NCBI RefSeq assembly: GCF_031585635.1
Contig: NZ_CP134196.1
Span: 1,178,001 to 1,242,000 of the forward strand
Direction: 5' to 3'
Length of the DNA stretch: 64,000 nucleotides
From: Paraburkholderia sp. FT54
Lineage (GTDB): Bacteria > Pseudomonadota > Gammaproteobacteria > Burkholderiales > Burkholderiaceae
Each line of letters starts with the position of its first letter. The stretch's first letter is position 1. Position numbers and translations under genes: made by a program. Shown piece by piece: positions 43,609 to 52,871 of this stretch. The notes under the pieces were generated by a model. The model did not search any database, was not told where the DNA came from, and worked only from the letters and a program-made list of their open reading frames with translations.

Positions 43609-45261
43609 TCAGAGGCGCGAATTAGACGGGAGATCATTGGGTTGCTCACTTCGCGGAGTATCAGCAGAGGTCGCGCCGTCGGCGCGCAGGACAAACTGAA
43701 AGACGGCGCCATGCGGCTTGTTTGGGGCCACCCACATGCGGCCGTTATGTGCCTCGATAATCGAGCGGCAAATCGCCAGGCCCATTCCCATACCTTCAGA
43801 TTTCGTGGTGAACAGCGGGTCGAATATCCGGTCGATGTCGTGCGGGCCGACTCCTGTTCCGGTGTCCGTTACCGATACTGTTACGCCGCCGTCGTCGTGG
43901 ACGTCGGATTTCACGCACAGGACCCGCGGCTCATCGAAGGCCGTCATCGAATCGATGGCATTTGCGATCAAGTTTAGAAGCACTTGCTGTAGCTGGATTT
44001 GATCCCCTATTGCCTGCGGTAGCTGTTCAGCCAGCTCTGTCTGGACCAATATCCGGTGCTTCTGCAGATCGGCGCGCATCAAGGCAACGGTTTCCCCGAC
44101 GAGACCGTTGACGTCAAACGCCGTTCTGTTCAGATCACCCGTCCTGAACATTACCCGAACTCTTTGGATCACCGCTGCCGCGCGATGACCATTTGCGATG
44201 ATCTGCTCGAGCGCAGTCTTCGCTTCATCGAGATCGGGCGTCGCGCGATTAAGCCAGCGCAAGCCCGCATCGGCATTTGTGACCATCGCCGCCAATGGCT
44301 GCTTGACCTCGTGAGCAATCGTGGCCGCGACTGCCTCCCCGGTCACCAGCCGTGCCTCGCGCTCGCGGCGTTGTGCGAAGACCGCGCGCAGCAGCTGCGC
44401 GTAAAGCGTCGTTATCTCGTACAGCAGGACAAACAGGACGAGACTGCCGGACAGGACCCCGCAGACCCGGCCAGCATACCAGCCGACCGTGTAGCGGGCC
44501 GGAACCGGGAAAGAAATCAGACAGATTTCTATCACGTGCGCGCACATGACCACCATCAGCCACAAATCGAGCACTGAGCGCCGCCAGACCCAGAGCACGG
44601 TGAGCGCAACGACGCTCACCAGCGCTGCGGACCCGGCGGCATAAAACCAGAGCGTGGAAAGATGCACCGTATCGACCAGCAGGCGGGGCAGTAGCGCATT
44701 TCCCACTGTGACTGTAAATGTCGCTGCACACACGATCGCCGCGGTCATGGCAACGCTCGACAGGATAGCCGCTCCCGTGGAGCCCCGCCACAACCGCTTG
44801 GCCGGATCGGCTTCCTTCAACAGGGCATAGGCGATGATGAACATGGGGAAGCCGGCGTGCCACAGAATGTAGAGCCACGCGGTGCTCTGCGGCCCGGCGT
44901 CAAGGAGCCCGCCTGGCGCGAAGATTCCGGGAAACGTCAGCGTCCATGGGATCAAGACGAGCCCTGTGAAGAGATATCCACTCGCGATCACGAGCAGTGC
45001 ACGCGAACGCAAGATGGAGAACTGGGCAAACAGCAGGACGGCGGTGATCGAATCGTTCACGAACATCGCCGTGGCATACATCGGAACGAAGGCGTCGATC
45101 CGCTGCAGATGGAGGCCCGAAAGCCGCCCGGCTATGGCGAAAAAGGCGACCAGCAGGGCGAGCACGACGGCAACGGCAAGTCGTATCTGTGCCCGGCCAG
45201 GCGTCAGGCTCGAGAGGATGAAGTGCTGTTCCTCCGGAACAACGGCGGCTGTTTTCATCAT
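43609..45261 (-). CDS. MASE4-domain sensor histidine kinase
   Basis: 550 residues. About eight membrane helices occupy residues 25-290, matching the MASE4 sensor region. A HisKA domain holds His317 ('ATIAHEVKQPLAAMVTNADA'), and the ATPase domain has 'NLIANAIDSM', 'DTGTGVG' and 'GMGMGLAICRSIIEAHNGRM'. It has no adjacent response regulator. Its 3' end meets the gene fragments at 43433-43608. Confidence 0.92.
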   Translation of the reverse strand: MMKTAAVVPEEQHFILSSLTPGRAQIRLAVAVVLALLVAFFAIAGRLSGLHLQRIDAFVPMYATAMFVNDSITAVLLFAQFSILRSRALLVIASGYLFTGLVLIPWTLTFPGIFAPGGLLDAGPQSTAWLYILWHAGFPMFIIAYALLKEADPAKRLWRGSTGAAILSSVAMTAAIVCAATFTVTVGNALLPRLLVDTVHLSTLWFYAAGSAALVSVVALTVLWVWRRSVLDLWLMVVMCAHVIEICLISFPVPARYTVGWYAGRVCGVLSGSLVLFVLLYEITTLYAQLLRAVFAQRREREARLVTGEAVAATIAHEVKQPLAAMVTNADAGLRWLNRATPDLDEAKTALEQIIANGHRAAAVIQRVRVMFRTGDLNRTAFDVNGLVGETVALMRADLQKHRILVQTELAEQLPQAIGDQIQLQQVLLNLIANAIDSMTAFDEPRVLCVKSDVHDDGGVTVSVTDTGTGVGPHDIDRIFDPLFTTKSEGMGMGLAICRSIIEAHNGRMWVAPNKPHGAVFQFVLRADGATSADTPRSEQPNDLPSNSRL

Positions 45262-45722
45262 CGGAGCAACTCTTTGCAGTGGCTGGGACGCGCGGCACGA
45301 AGCTCACGAGGCTTCGCCGCGCTCATTGCACCGTCCTGATTCACCGCGATTTCTTCAAGGACCGCCGTTGGCAAGGTTCCTGCAGCGGCGGTGATCGCGC
45401 CAGTGACCGACTCCAGAACACTTTTCTCGGGCCATCGTTCAGGCTCTCCCTGGCCCCGACCGGTCACTTAACGTGCCCCCCAATGTATCTCGTTTGCGGG
45501 CAGTTGTATTCATCTACCCAGAGGCCACTCATGAGCGGCTGTTCAAGCTAAACCGCCACTTATCTGGGTGTCCAGGATAGGTCCGTTTGCATGTCTATAG
45601 CTGCCATGATGTCGTAGTCTGCAAGTGACACAGGCGGGTCGGGTCCGGAAGTTCGGGCCTAGGTCGCCGGGGATGCGCGGCGCTCTTACTGCGATCTTCG
45701 GCAACCGGCCAGTTAGAGTCGC
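45262..45722. other. Intergenic, no supported gene
   Basis: A minus-strand frame (45258-45467) shows some helical sequence but no family. Otherwise nothing recognised between the kinase and the CobW relic. Confidence 0.4.
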
Positions 45723-45872
45723 TCACACACAACTTGCGACTGGCCGTTTCCAATCTGACGTGAGCCGGTCGCGCGCCGAACGCTTCTCGCTCAGGATACG
45801 ATTGAGGAGCGTCGTCTTGCCCGCGCCCAGAAAACCAGTCAGCACTGTGACTGGAACACGTGTGTCGTCCAT
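45723..45872 (-). pseudogene. N-terminal fragment of a CobW/COG0523 GTPase
   Basis: A 49-codon frame from ATG 45872: '[20 protein letters not shown]' is the Walker A region of COG0523 metal-chaperone GTPases, then sequence diverges and stops at 45723. The Walker B, CxCC and GTP-specificity motifs are absent. A Zur-like site lies 180 bases upstream, and COG0523 genes are often Zur-controlled. Confidence 0.75.
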
Positions 45873-46051
45873 GGTAGCTCGCTGTAGTCAATAGGAAAGC
45901 GTCCAGGTATTTTCCGACCCTGGCTGAAGTGAACCGCACATCGCACCGGGAACAGGAAATAACTTCAATCGTGGCGTGCGCGGCCTCATAGAACGCGTTC
46001 GCCGAACCATGCTGTCTGCTCATGTGGACTGAGCCGAACGCAAGTTGTCGA

Positions 46052-46065
46052 AATGTTATATCATT
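46052..46065. promoter_or_regulatory. Zur-like box upstream of the CobW relic
   Basis: AATGTTATATCATT differs by one base from the core of the palindrome at 46855-46868 before the TonB receptor. Confidence 0.5.
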
Positions 46066-46333
46066 CCAATCTATTTGAGGACATCGGTTCGGGTTGGGCA
46101 ACGCCGCGGGTAGGGCACTCCATAGCCCGCCAATCGCTGTAGTGCCAGCCGTTTAGCGGTGGTGTCCTTGTTCACATGAGTAAGACGCTAACGGGTGCCG
46201 GCTAGTGAGGCTCACAAAAAAGTCATGGGTCACCGCCCGTAGCTGCTGCGATGGCTTCGCTTCGCGAGGAGATGTCACGATTCACGAAAGGTAGCAAGCG
46301 GCTTTTGACATGTAACGATAATGAAAGCTCTCG

Positions 46334-46783
46334 ATGACTGAAACACATGCGACGATTGCATTCTTACGGCAGGCTGACGCCCGCTGCACATTGCGCGGGC
46401 ATCGGCTGACACCCCAGCGCCGACATATCCTCGCATTATTGTTGAGCCGGGGCGGCCGCGCCACGGCATATCAGTTGCTGGAGGACATGCGGGCGGTCCG
46501 CACCAATGCCACACCGGTCACCATCTACCGAGCCTTGAATTTCCTGATGGAACAAGGCCTCGTGAGACGGGTCGCAACGACCAGCACCTTCCTGGCGTGC
46601 AGTCATGTCGATGGACAGCACGCGGTTTTCATGGTGTGCAAGCGCTGCGGGTCAGTTTCGGTGGTCCACGACGAGGCGTTGCGAAGGAAGCTCGAGCGCG
46701 CAGCGCGCAGCGCCCACTTCGTCGTGAGCGGACAGGAAACGGAGATCAAGGCGTTGTGCGAATCCTGCTCGGGCGCCCGGTGA
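46334..46783 (+). CDS. zur: Fur family regulator, probably Zur
   Basis: 149 residues. The winged helix lies at 20-85 ('RLTPQRRHILALLL', 'PVTIYRALNFLMEQGLVRR'). Cys102-x2-Cys105 and Cys142-x2-Cys145 make the structural zinc site, and Cys89-Ser-His ('LACSHVDGQHA') fits the Zur regulatory site. Downstream TonB system, an upstream COG0523 relic and TGTTATAACA-type palindromes all point to zinc rather than iron. The ribosome site is weak. Confidence 0.85.
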   Translation: MTETHATIAFLRQADARCTLRGHRLTPQRRHILALLLSRGGRATAYQLLEDMRAVRTNATPVTIYRALNFLMEQGLVRRVATTSTFLACSHVDGQHAVFMVCKRCGSVSVVHDEALRRKLERAARSAHFVVSGQETEIKALCESCSGAR

Positions 46784-46852
46784 CCCTTCGTACTCGCCTC
46801 GCAATGCAGCCAGCAGCGAGAAAAAAACGCCATGCGTGTATTATTTTTAAAT

Positions 46853-46884
46853 GCAATGTTATAACATTGCGTTATGCATTGCAT
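46853..46884. promoter_or_regulatory. Zur operator(s) before the TonB-dependent receptor
   Basis: GCAATGTTATAACATTGC (46853-46870) is a perfect 18-base palindrome containing TGTTATAACA, like known Zur boxes. ATGCAATG at 46851-46858 pairs with CATTGCAT at 46877-46884, and ATAAC-N5-GTTAT (46861-46875) gives a second overlapping site, so two Zur dimers may bind. Confidence 0.75.
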
Positions 46885-47042
46885 CTAACAGTTTGCGCGC
46901 AACAGGTTACTGATCCCGATAGCGGTGGCGTCAGAAGCACCGCCGAAGTGCGATATCGCTCGGGACAAGGACAACCGGGCGCGATGACGCAGGGAATACC
47001 GCGTAGTGCGATGCAACCTATTCAATAACGACAGTCAAATCG

Positions 47043-49394
47043 ATGAAACATCGCACACTTTTCTCTCACGCTGCGCTGCTGCTATTCGCGCAAGCGCTAT
47101 CGGGTCCTGTCTGGGCCGCCCCGAGCGACGGCTCCGTAGGCGGCCTCGTCACGGATAGTCTCGGCAAGCCCGTAGCGGACGCCAATGTGGCCCTTCAAAC
47201 CGCAACCGGGGCGTCCGCAGCAACCACAAAAACCGATGCAGGCGGGCATTTCTCGGTGCAGGACGTCACGCCCGGGACTTATGCAATCGTTGTCACCGCA
47301 ACGGGATTTACTAGCGGGAGCAGCATCGCCACCACGAGCCCTGGAACGGAAAGTTCCGTTACCGTCGCGCTCACGAAAAGCGACGCGATTGACGTGCGGG
47401 TCAGTGCCCAGCGCCTCGACCAGGCCCGCAACGGACTGTCGCCGGAAACCGGCAGCAGCGTGTACCGCATTACCGACGCGGACATCCGCAACATGCCGCA
47501 GGGCGATGCGACGCCGCTGAACCAGGTCCTGCTGCAAGCGCCCGGCGTTGCGCAGGATTCATATGGCATGGTCCACGTGCGGGGCGAACACGCGAACCTG
47601 CAATACCGGATCAACGGCATCATGATTCCGGAACCGATCTCCGGCTTTGGCCAGTCCTTCGATACGCGCATCATCGACCAGGTGGACCTGCTCACCGGCG
47701 CGCTTCCCGCGCAATACGGGTTGCGCACTGCCGGCATCGTCGACATCACGACCAAGTCGGGCGAAGCGGGCAACGGCGGCTCGCTAGGCGTGTACGGCGG
47801 CAGCCACGACACCGCGCAGACCAGTGGCGACGTGTACGGCACCCAGGGTGCGCTGACTTACTACTTCAGCGGTTCGGCCGGCGCGAACGATCTCGGCATC
47901 GAAGCGCCGACCTCGAACGGCTCGCCGCTGCATGACCACACCCGGCAAGGCAATGCATTCGGCTACATGTCGTACCTGATCAATCCGCTTACCCGGGTCA
48001 GCGTCACCTTTGGCACCGCGAGCAACCAGTTCGAAATCCCGAATACACCAGGGCAACCGACTCAATTCGTGCTCAACGGCCGGACTAGTTTCGATTCCGC
48101 CGCGCTCAACGAAACCCAGAGTGAACTCAACAACTTCGCGACCGTCGCGTTGCAGGGGACGAACGGCGACAAGCTCGACTACCAGGTCGCGTACTTCACG
48201 CGCTATACGCGCACGCAGTTCAACCCCGATCCGATCGGCGATCTGCTCTTTAACGGCGTCGCTTCGCAAGACTTCCGTAGCAATTGGGCCAATGGACTGC
48301 AGGGCGATACCACGTACCGGCTGAACAGTTCGCACACGCTGCGCGCCGGCGTGTACTTCGAACAGGACCGCGCGGTCGCCAACGACAGCGTCTCGGTGTT
48401 CCAAACTAATCCCGATGGCACGCAGTCCACGTTCCAGCCGAACACGATCAACAGCGCCAGCACGACGATCGGCCGGCTCTTCGGCGTCTATGTGCAAGAC
48501 GAGTGGAAGCTGAGCGACAAGCTCATCCTCAATTACGGGTTGCGCTTCGACATGATGAACGAGGTCGTCGACGCCAGCCAGTTGAGCCCACGCATCGGCC
48601 TCGTGTACAAGGCAACGCCGAGCACCACGCTGCATGCAGGTTACGCGCGGTACTTCACACCTCCCCCTCTCGAACTGATTGCGCCGACCACGGTGGCGCA
48701 GTTCAACAACACGACCAACCAGGCTGCGAGTCCGCAAAATTCGCCAGTGCAACCCGAGCGAAGCCATTACTTCGATGTCGGCGTAACCCAGCGCGTCACC
48801 TCCGCCGTCACGGTGGGCGTGGATGCTTACTACAAGAAGGCGACCGATCTGCTCGACGAAGGGCAGTTCGGCACCGCCCTGATCAACACGCCGTTCAACT
48901 ACCAGACCGGACACGATTACGGCGTCGAATTCACCGCCAACTATAAGGACGAGCATTTTTCCGCGTACACGAACCTGGCGCTCAGCCGCGCAACTGGCGA
49001 AAACATCGTCTCGGGCCAGTTCAATTTCTCACCCGATGAACTTGCGTACATCGCCAGCCATCCCGTCAATCTCGACCACGACCAGTTGATCACCGGTTCG
49101 GCGGGGATCGCCTACACGTTTGCGCGCACGACCTACAGCGCGGATACCACCTTCGGCAGCGGCCTGCGCAGCGGTTTTGCGAACACGGACCATGTGCCGT
49201 TCTATGTGAATATCAACCTCGCGGTCATCCACCACTTCCAGGCGCCCCTTGTCGGCAACTTCGATGGACGGCTGGTCGTGGTCAATCTGCTCAATCGTGC
49301 CTACGAATTGCGCGACGGTTCCGGAATTGGCGTTGGCGCCCCGCAGTTCGCACCGACGCGCGCTTTCTACGCAGGCATCACGAAATACTTTTAA
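47043..49394 (+). CDS. TonB-dependent receptor with N-terminal carboxypeptidase-like domain
   Basis: 783 residues. Signal peptide through 'LSGPVWA'; a CarboxypepD_reg-like domain at about 30-115 ('GSVGGLVTDSLGKPVADANV'); plug domain ('LNQVLLQAPGVAQDSYGMVH', 'GALPAQYGLRTAGIVDI'); and a beta barrel ending in aromatic 'AGITKYF'. It imports a ligand across the outer membrane with energy from the TonB-ExbBD genes directly downstream. The Zur-type palindrome suggests zinc or a zincophore. Confidence 0.92.
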   Translation: MKHRTLFSHAALLLFAQALSGPVWAAPSDGSVGGLVTDSLGKPVADANVALQTATGASAATTKTDAGGHFSVQDVTPGTYAIVVTATGFTSGSSIATTSPGTESSVTVALTKSDAIDVRVSAQRLDQARNGLSPETGSSVYRITDADIRNMPQGDATPLNQVLLQAPGVAQDSYGMVHVRGEHANLQYRINGIMIPEPISGFGQSFDTRIIDQVDLLTGALPAQYGLRTAGIVDITTKSGEAGNGGSLGVYGGSHDTAQTSGDVYGTQGALTYYFSGSAGANDLGIEAPTSNGSPLHDHTRQGNAFGYMSYLINPLTRVSVTFGTASNQFEIPNTPGQPTQFVLNGRTSFDSAALNETQSELNNFATVALQGTNGDKLDYQVAYFTRYTRTQFNPDPIGDLLFNGVASQDFRSNWANGLQGDTTYRLNSSHTLRAGVYFEQDRAVANDSVSVFQTNPDGTQSTFQPNTINSASTTIGRLFGVYVQDEWKLSDKLILNYGLRFDMMNEVVDASQLSPRIGLVYKATPSTTLHAGYARYFTPPPLELIAPTTVAQFNNTTNQAASPQNSPVQPERSHYFDVGVTQRVTSAVTVGVDAYYKKATDLLDEGQFGTALINTPFNYQTGHDYGVEFTANYKDEHFSAYTNLALSRATGENIVSGQFNFSPDELAYIASHPVNLDHDQLITGSAGIAYTFARTTYSADTTFGSGLRSGFANTDHVPFYVNINLAVIHHFQAPLVGNFDGRLVVVNLLNRAYELRDGSGIGVGAPQFAPTRAFYAGITKYF

Positions 49395-49440
49395 GACGCC
49401 CGCGCGGCGTCCCGCCGCGTGAGCAGGAAGCCACGACACC

Positions 49441-50166
49441 ATGAATGATTTTTCCGAACTGTTTCTCGCTGTACGCTTGGGCGGGTGGGTCATCTACCCC
49501 TTGACCGTCCTCGCGGTGGCCGGCCTGGCGATCATCCTCGACAAGGCTTATTCGCTGCACCGGTTCGCGCGAATTCCGGACCGCATTGACCAACTGATCG
49601 AGGCCCCCGTCGTCGATTTCGCGCAGACACGCGCACTGATTGCGGCGCTGCCCGAGCGCCACGCGCTGCGCAGCTTCGCCGCGCCGATTCTCGACGGCGG
49701 CCATGCGCCGATCTGGTGGATCGAGTCACGTGCCGAGACCGCCGCGCAGCATATCGAGCGCGCGCTGAACCGGGGGCTGTGGCTGCTCGAAACCATCGTG
49801 ACGGCCGCCCCGCTGCTGGGACTGCTCGGTACGATCATCGGCATGATGCACTCGTTCAAGCTGATCGGCGGACAGGGCGTGGTGAACCCGACCGGTGTGA
49901 CGGGCGGTGTCGCGCAGGCGCTGATCGCGACCGCGATCGGCCTGCTGATCGCTCTTGTCGCGCTCTTCGCGTTCAATTATTTTTCCCGGCGGGTCGGCGA
50001 GCTGCTCGATCACTTCGAGCGGGTCGGCACACGGCTGATCGGGCAGCTCCGACTCGACCAGGAAGATCCGGAAGAAGCGGTGCAACGCCGGCTTTACCGG
50101 GAGCGCGCGGAAGGGCCAGCGCAGTTGCGGCTCGCCCGTGAGCATGCGCAAGGACCGCGCACGTGA
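49441..50166 (+). CDS. exbB: ExbB/MotA/TolQ proton channel family protein
   Basis: 241 residues with three membrane helices (about 18-38, 120-145 and 160-185). 'TAAPLLGLLGTIIGMMHSFK' and 'GVAQALIATAIGLLIALVAL' are family signatures. With ExbD it converts the proton gradient to TonB motion. It starts 46 bases after the receptor and overlaps exbD by four bases. Confidence 0.94.
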   Translation: MNDFSELFLAVRLGGWVIYPLTVLAVAGLAIILDKAYSLHRFARIPDRIDQLIEAPVVDFAQTRALIAALPERHALRSFAAPILDGGHAPIWWIESRAETAAQHIERALNRGLWLLETIVTAAPLLGLLGTIIGMMHSFKLIGGQGVVNPTGVTGGVAQALIATAIGLLIALVALFAFNYFSRRVGELLDHFERVGTRLIGQLRLDQEDPEEAVQRRLYRERAEGPAQLRLAREHAQGPRT

Positions 50167-50561
50167 AACTGAAACGCTCAAGACAGGCTCGGCGCGGGAA
50201 GATCGAAATCATCCCGATGATCGACGTGATGTTTTTTTTGCTGGCGACCTTCATGCTCGCATCGCTTTCGATGCAGCGGCTTGATTCGATCAAGATCGAC
50301 CTGCCGGGCGGCCAGGCGCAACGGCTCAATCTGGACACGCCGCTAACCCTCACCGTGACGCGCGCCAATGCTATCTTCGTCAACCGTCAGCCGGTGCCGC
50401 TCGCGGCGCTAGCGGGCGAACTGCGGCCATTACTGAAACCCGACGGCAACCTGGTGGTTGCCGCCGACGACACCGCGTCGCACGGCGTGGTCGTCAAGGC
50501 GATGCTCGAAGCACGGAAAGCCGGCGTGCAGCACTTCCTGATCGCCGTTCACCATGAGTAA
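50163..50561 (+). CDS. exbD: ExbD/TolR biopolymer transport protein
   Basis: 132 residues from GTG 50163. One membrane helix at about 18-40 contains the essential Asp in 'IIPMIDVMFFLLATFML'; the rest is periplasmic. The start overlaps exbB by four bases and the end overlaps tonB by eight. Confidence 0.93.
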   Translation: MKLKRSRQARRGKIEIIPMIDVMFFLLATFMLASLSMQRLDSIKIDLPGGQAQRLNLDTPLTLTVTRANAIFVNRQPVPLAALAGELRPLLKPDGNLVVAADDTASHGVVVKAMLEARKAGVQHFLIAVHHE

Positions 50562-51303
50562 CGTGGGCCGCCTCAGCAACACGTCCTTGCTGGACGAGCC
50601 GAAACCACGCATCGTCGTTGCGGTGGCCATCGCATTCGGGTCGTGGTGCGCAGCGCTCGTGCTCGTCGGCGGACTGCTCGCGACGCCTGAGATCACGCCG
50701 CCTTCGCCTCCGGTTCTCGACGCGCAACTCGTTGAAATAGAGCCCCCGCCACCGGCCACAAGCACGCCGGCGCAGGCCGCGCCGGTTCATCCGGCACCGC
50801 CGGCGAACATTAAGCACGCAACGCCCGCGCCGGTGCATCACGCAACTCCCGTACACCAGGAACCGTCCCAGCAAGCTGCCGCGCATGTGGCGCCGCCAGT
50901 TGCACCCTTGGGCCCTGCTGCGCCTTCGGCGGCGCCATCCCCAGCGCCCTCTGCGCCGCTGGCATCGGCCATGCCAGCGGAGAATGCCGCCAATCGTTCA
51001 CCGGCCGCGACCGATTTCGCAGCCAGCGGCAGCGGCCATACTGGCGCGCGCGTAATCACGCAGCCACTGCCGGAAATCCCGGACGACTTGCGCGAAGCCG
51101 CGTACCACGCCATTGCGCTTGCGCGTTTCACGATTCACCCGGACGGCTCCGTCGAGGTCGAACTCCTGCAGCCGACGCAACAGCCGCGTCTGAACCAGCT
51201 GCTGCTCGCCTCGCTGCACAACTGGCGCTTCTTCCCCGCCACCGAGAATGGCAAGCCGGTCGAGAGCCACCAGGACGTTCGCGTCCACCTCGTGGTCCAG
51301 TAG
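50554..51303 (+). CDS. tonB: TonB family energy transducer with His-containing linker
   Basis: 249 residues. One membrane helix at 20-43, then a Pro/Ala-rich periplasmic linker (about 50-160), then the TonB C-terminal domain ('AYHAIALARFTIHPDGSVEV', 'LLASLHNWRFFPATENGKPV'). The linker contains six histidines (79, 88, 95, 96, 101, 111), which could bind zinc. Last gene of the receptor operon. Confidence 0.9.
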   Translation: MSNVGRLSNTSLLDEPKPRIVVAVAIAFGSWCAALVLVGGLLATPEITPPSPPVLDAQLVEIEPPPPATSTPAQAAPVHPAPPANIKHATPAPVHHATPVHQEPSQQAAAHVAPPVAPLGPAAPSAAPSPAPSAPLASAMPAENAANRSPAATDFAASGSGHTGARVITQPLPEIPDDLREAAYHAIALARFTIHPDGSVEVELLQPTQQPRLNQLLLASLHNWRFFPATENGKPVESHQDVRVHLVVQ

Positions 51304-51842
51304 CGCACGCCTAACGTATGGCATGGCGGTGGCCAGATGTTGGAACGACCAGTGCCGCGAGGCTCGGTAACTGGCTTGACGCATGGTCTCCTGTCGGTCT
51401 GGAAACGGACGCTGGTAGATATTGCCTGAGTGGCTCCAATGGGTCGCGTGCCGCCGATCGCGGCTGTACGAGATTGGGGAAGTCCATGCTTGTTGCATGA
51501 GGCAGTGAGCGGCCATGACCTGTCATTCGCTCACGCCATTGGCAGGACACTCAGACGGCGGCTCCGGTCAGTAAGCGGCCGTTTCTTTCGCGAAGGTGAG
51601 GGTTCCATCATCGACGCTGCGCAACCCGCAGAAATTAAAAATTCGGTCGCAAGGGGATGGAAAAGTTTTGCAACAACGTGATCTACCGCGCAGTGTGACG
51701 TACAGGTATCCCCCGATTATTGAGGCGTTGCGTCACCGGGGCTGTATCCAGAAGTGGTCGGGACCGTGGCGTTTTGTGGCCCCCCGGCGTAAAAGTCCAT
51801 TTTGAAGTTGGCGGAGTGTCACGTGACGATGAGGGGGTCATC
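51304..51842. other. Intergenic, no supported gene
   Basis: No recognisable gene. A segment near 51720-51830, rich in GGCCCCCC and GAAGTTGGCGGA, looks like IS-flanking non-coding DNA, but I cannot name a family. Confidence 0.35.
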
Positions 51843-52115
51843 ATGCTGCAGTGGATAGCAAGCTGGACAGTGCGTAACGCACTTACTCCGGAGAAACGGG
51901 CCGAAAAGGCGTTGCGAGAGTTGCGTATGGAACTCTTCCAGGCTGAACAACGTATCCTCGATGCGCAGATGCACGCAGAATACTATCGAGCCCGCCTGGC
52001 CTTTTGTGAGGCGGTATTAAAAAGCGGGATCGAGCAAGTAAGCGACCAGAGGAAAGGGCCGCAGATAGGGGCGCCGGCTTTATGGACAGGTCACAAGCTC
52101 ACAGCTGCCCAATAG
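51843..52115 (+). CDS. Hypothetical protein, 90 residues, helical
   Basis: Not recognised. Residues about 15-65 ('EKRAEKALRELRMELFQAEQ', 'RILDAQMHAEYYRARLAFCE') form a likely coiled coil. GAGGGGG lies upstream of ATG 51843. Similar small helical proteins are common in Burkholderia accessory DNA. Confidence 0.6.
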   Translation: MLQWIASWTVRNALTPEKRAEKALRELRMELFQAEQRILDAQMHAEYYRARLAFCEAVLKSGIEQVSDQRKGPQIGAPALWTGHKLTAAQ

Positions 52116-52509
52116 CCGAAACTGTTGCGGTGGGGGAGTGACTACTTCCTTACTCGCCGCCTTGACTGAACTGCTAGATGACGTTCTCGCCGAATTGCCA
52201 GTATTCCGCTAATCGCTGCGGACGACGCATCGGCGCCAGCCTTTCACCAGGTGGCTGGTTTGCTTCGTCGCTCGGTCGTGTGCACCTTCGCGGCCCGACT
52301 AAGTCTCGTGTTGGTCATGCCGAAACGAAGCGATTGTTCCGATACGAAGTCCGTCGGCGATTTTGCGTGTACCGCGCCAGTCATCGCTGGTTTGCGGTCG
52401 TCACGATCTGCACGTCTACCGTGACGACCGCGGTCCCGTTCGGTTAGTTAAATTGAGCACGCAACGTTCTCTTGCCGGGAGCGTGCCTCGATCACTCCGC
52501 GTCGAAATG
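52116..52509. other. Intergenic, no supported gene
   Basis: Short overlapping frames without family features. Nothing else recognised. Confidence 0.4.
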
Positions 52510-52656
52510 TCAGCCGCTTTCGGAAACGACGGCGGCCCCATCATTTGCGCGCATGGCCTCCGCTATTCCCGCGAAAGACATCGGACGGCCTGTCAGATAG
52601 CCCTGAATGACGTCATATCCTGCCTTTGACAACGAGGCGAGTGCACAGGGTAAGGC
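52510..52656 (-). pseudogene. C-terminal remnant of an EAL-domain phosphodiesterase
   Basis: On the minus strand a frame ending at TGA 52512-52510 encodes 'GYDVIQGYLTGRPMSFAGIA', the conserved QGYL-x-GRPM end of EAL domains that hydrolyse cyclic di-GMP. All upstream catalytic motifs are absent. Confidence 0.6.
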
Positions 52657-52871
52657 GTTTATCTAAACCGTCGACGGCGTGCACAGGCTGGGCTCCCCAA
52701 ACGCTCGCCAGTCGAACCCGACACACTTCAATTTCTTCCCGTCAACCTCATGTTTGGCACCTCAACATTCCTGAGTAGTTGCCGTTAACGGGTTACCAAG
52801 GGTTCACTTTACCGTTGGGGCTGGCGATTTTTGCCAGCTCGTTGCTGTCGATATGAGAGGTTGGCAAACAT

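Noticed and set aside
46301..46323. Possible Zur site before zur (ACATGTAACGATAATG)
   Set aside because: Too many mismatches to the TGTTATAACA core to claim.
47784..48956. Open 390-codon minus-strand frame
   Set aside because: Antisense to the TonB receptor barrel; composition typical of a GC-rich shadow frame.
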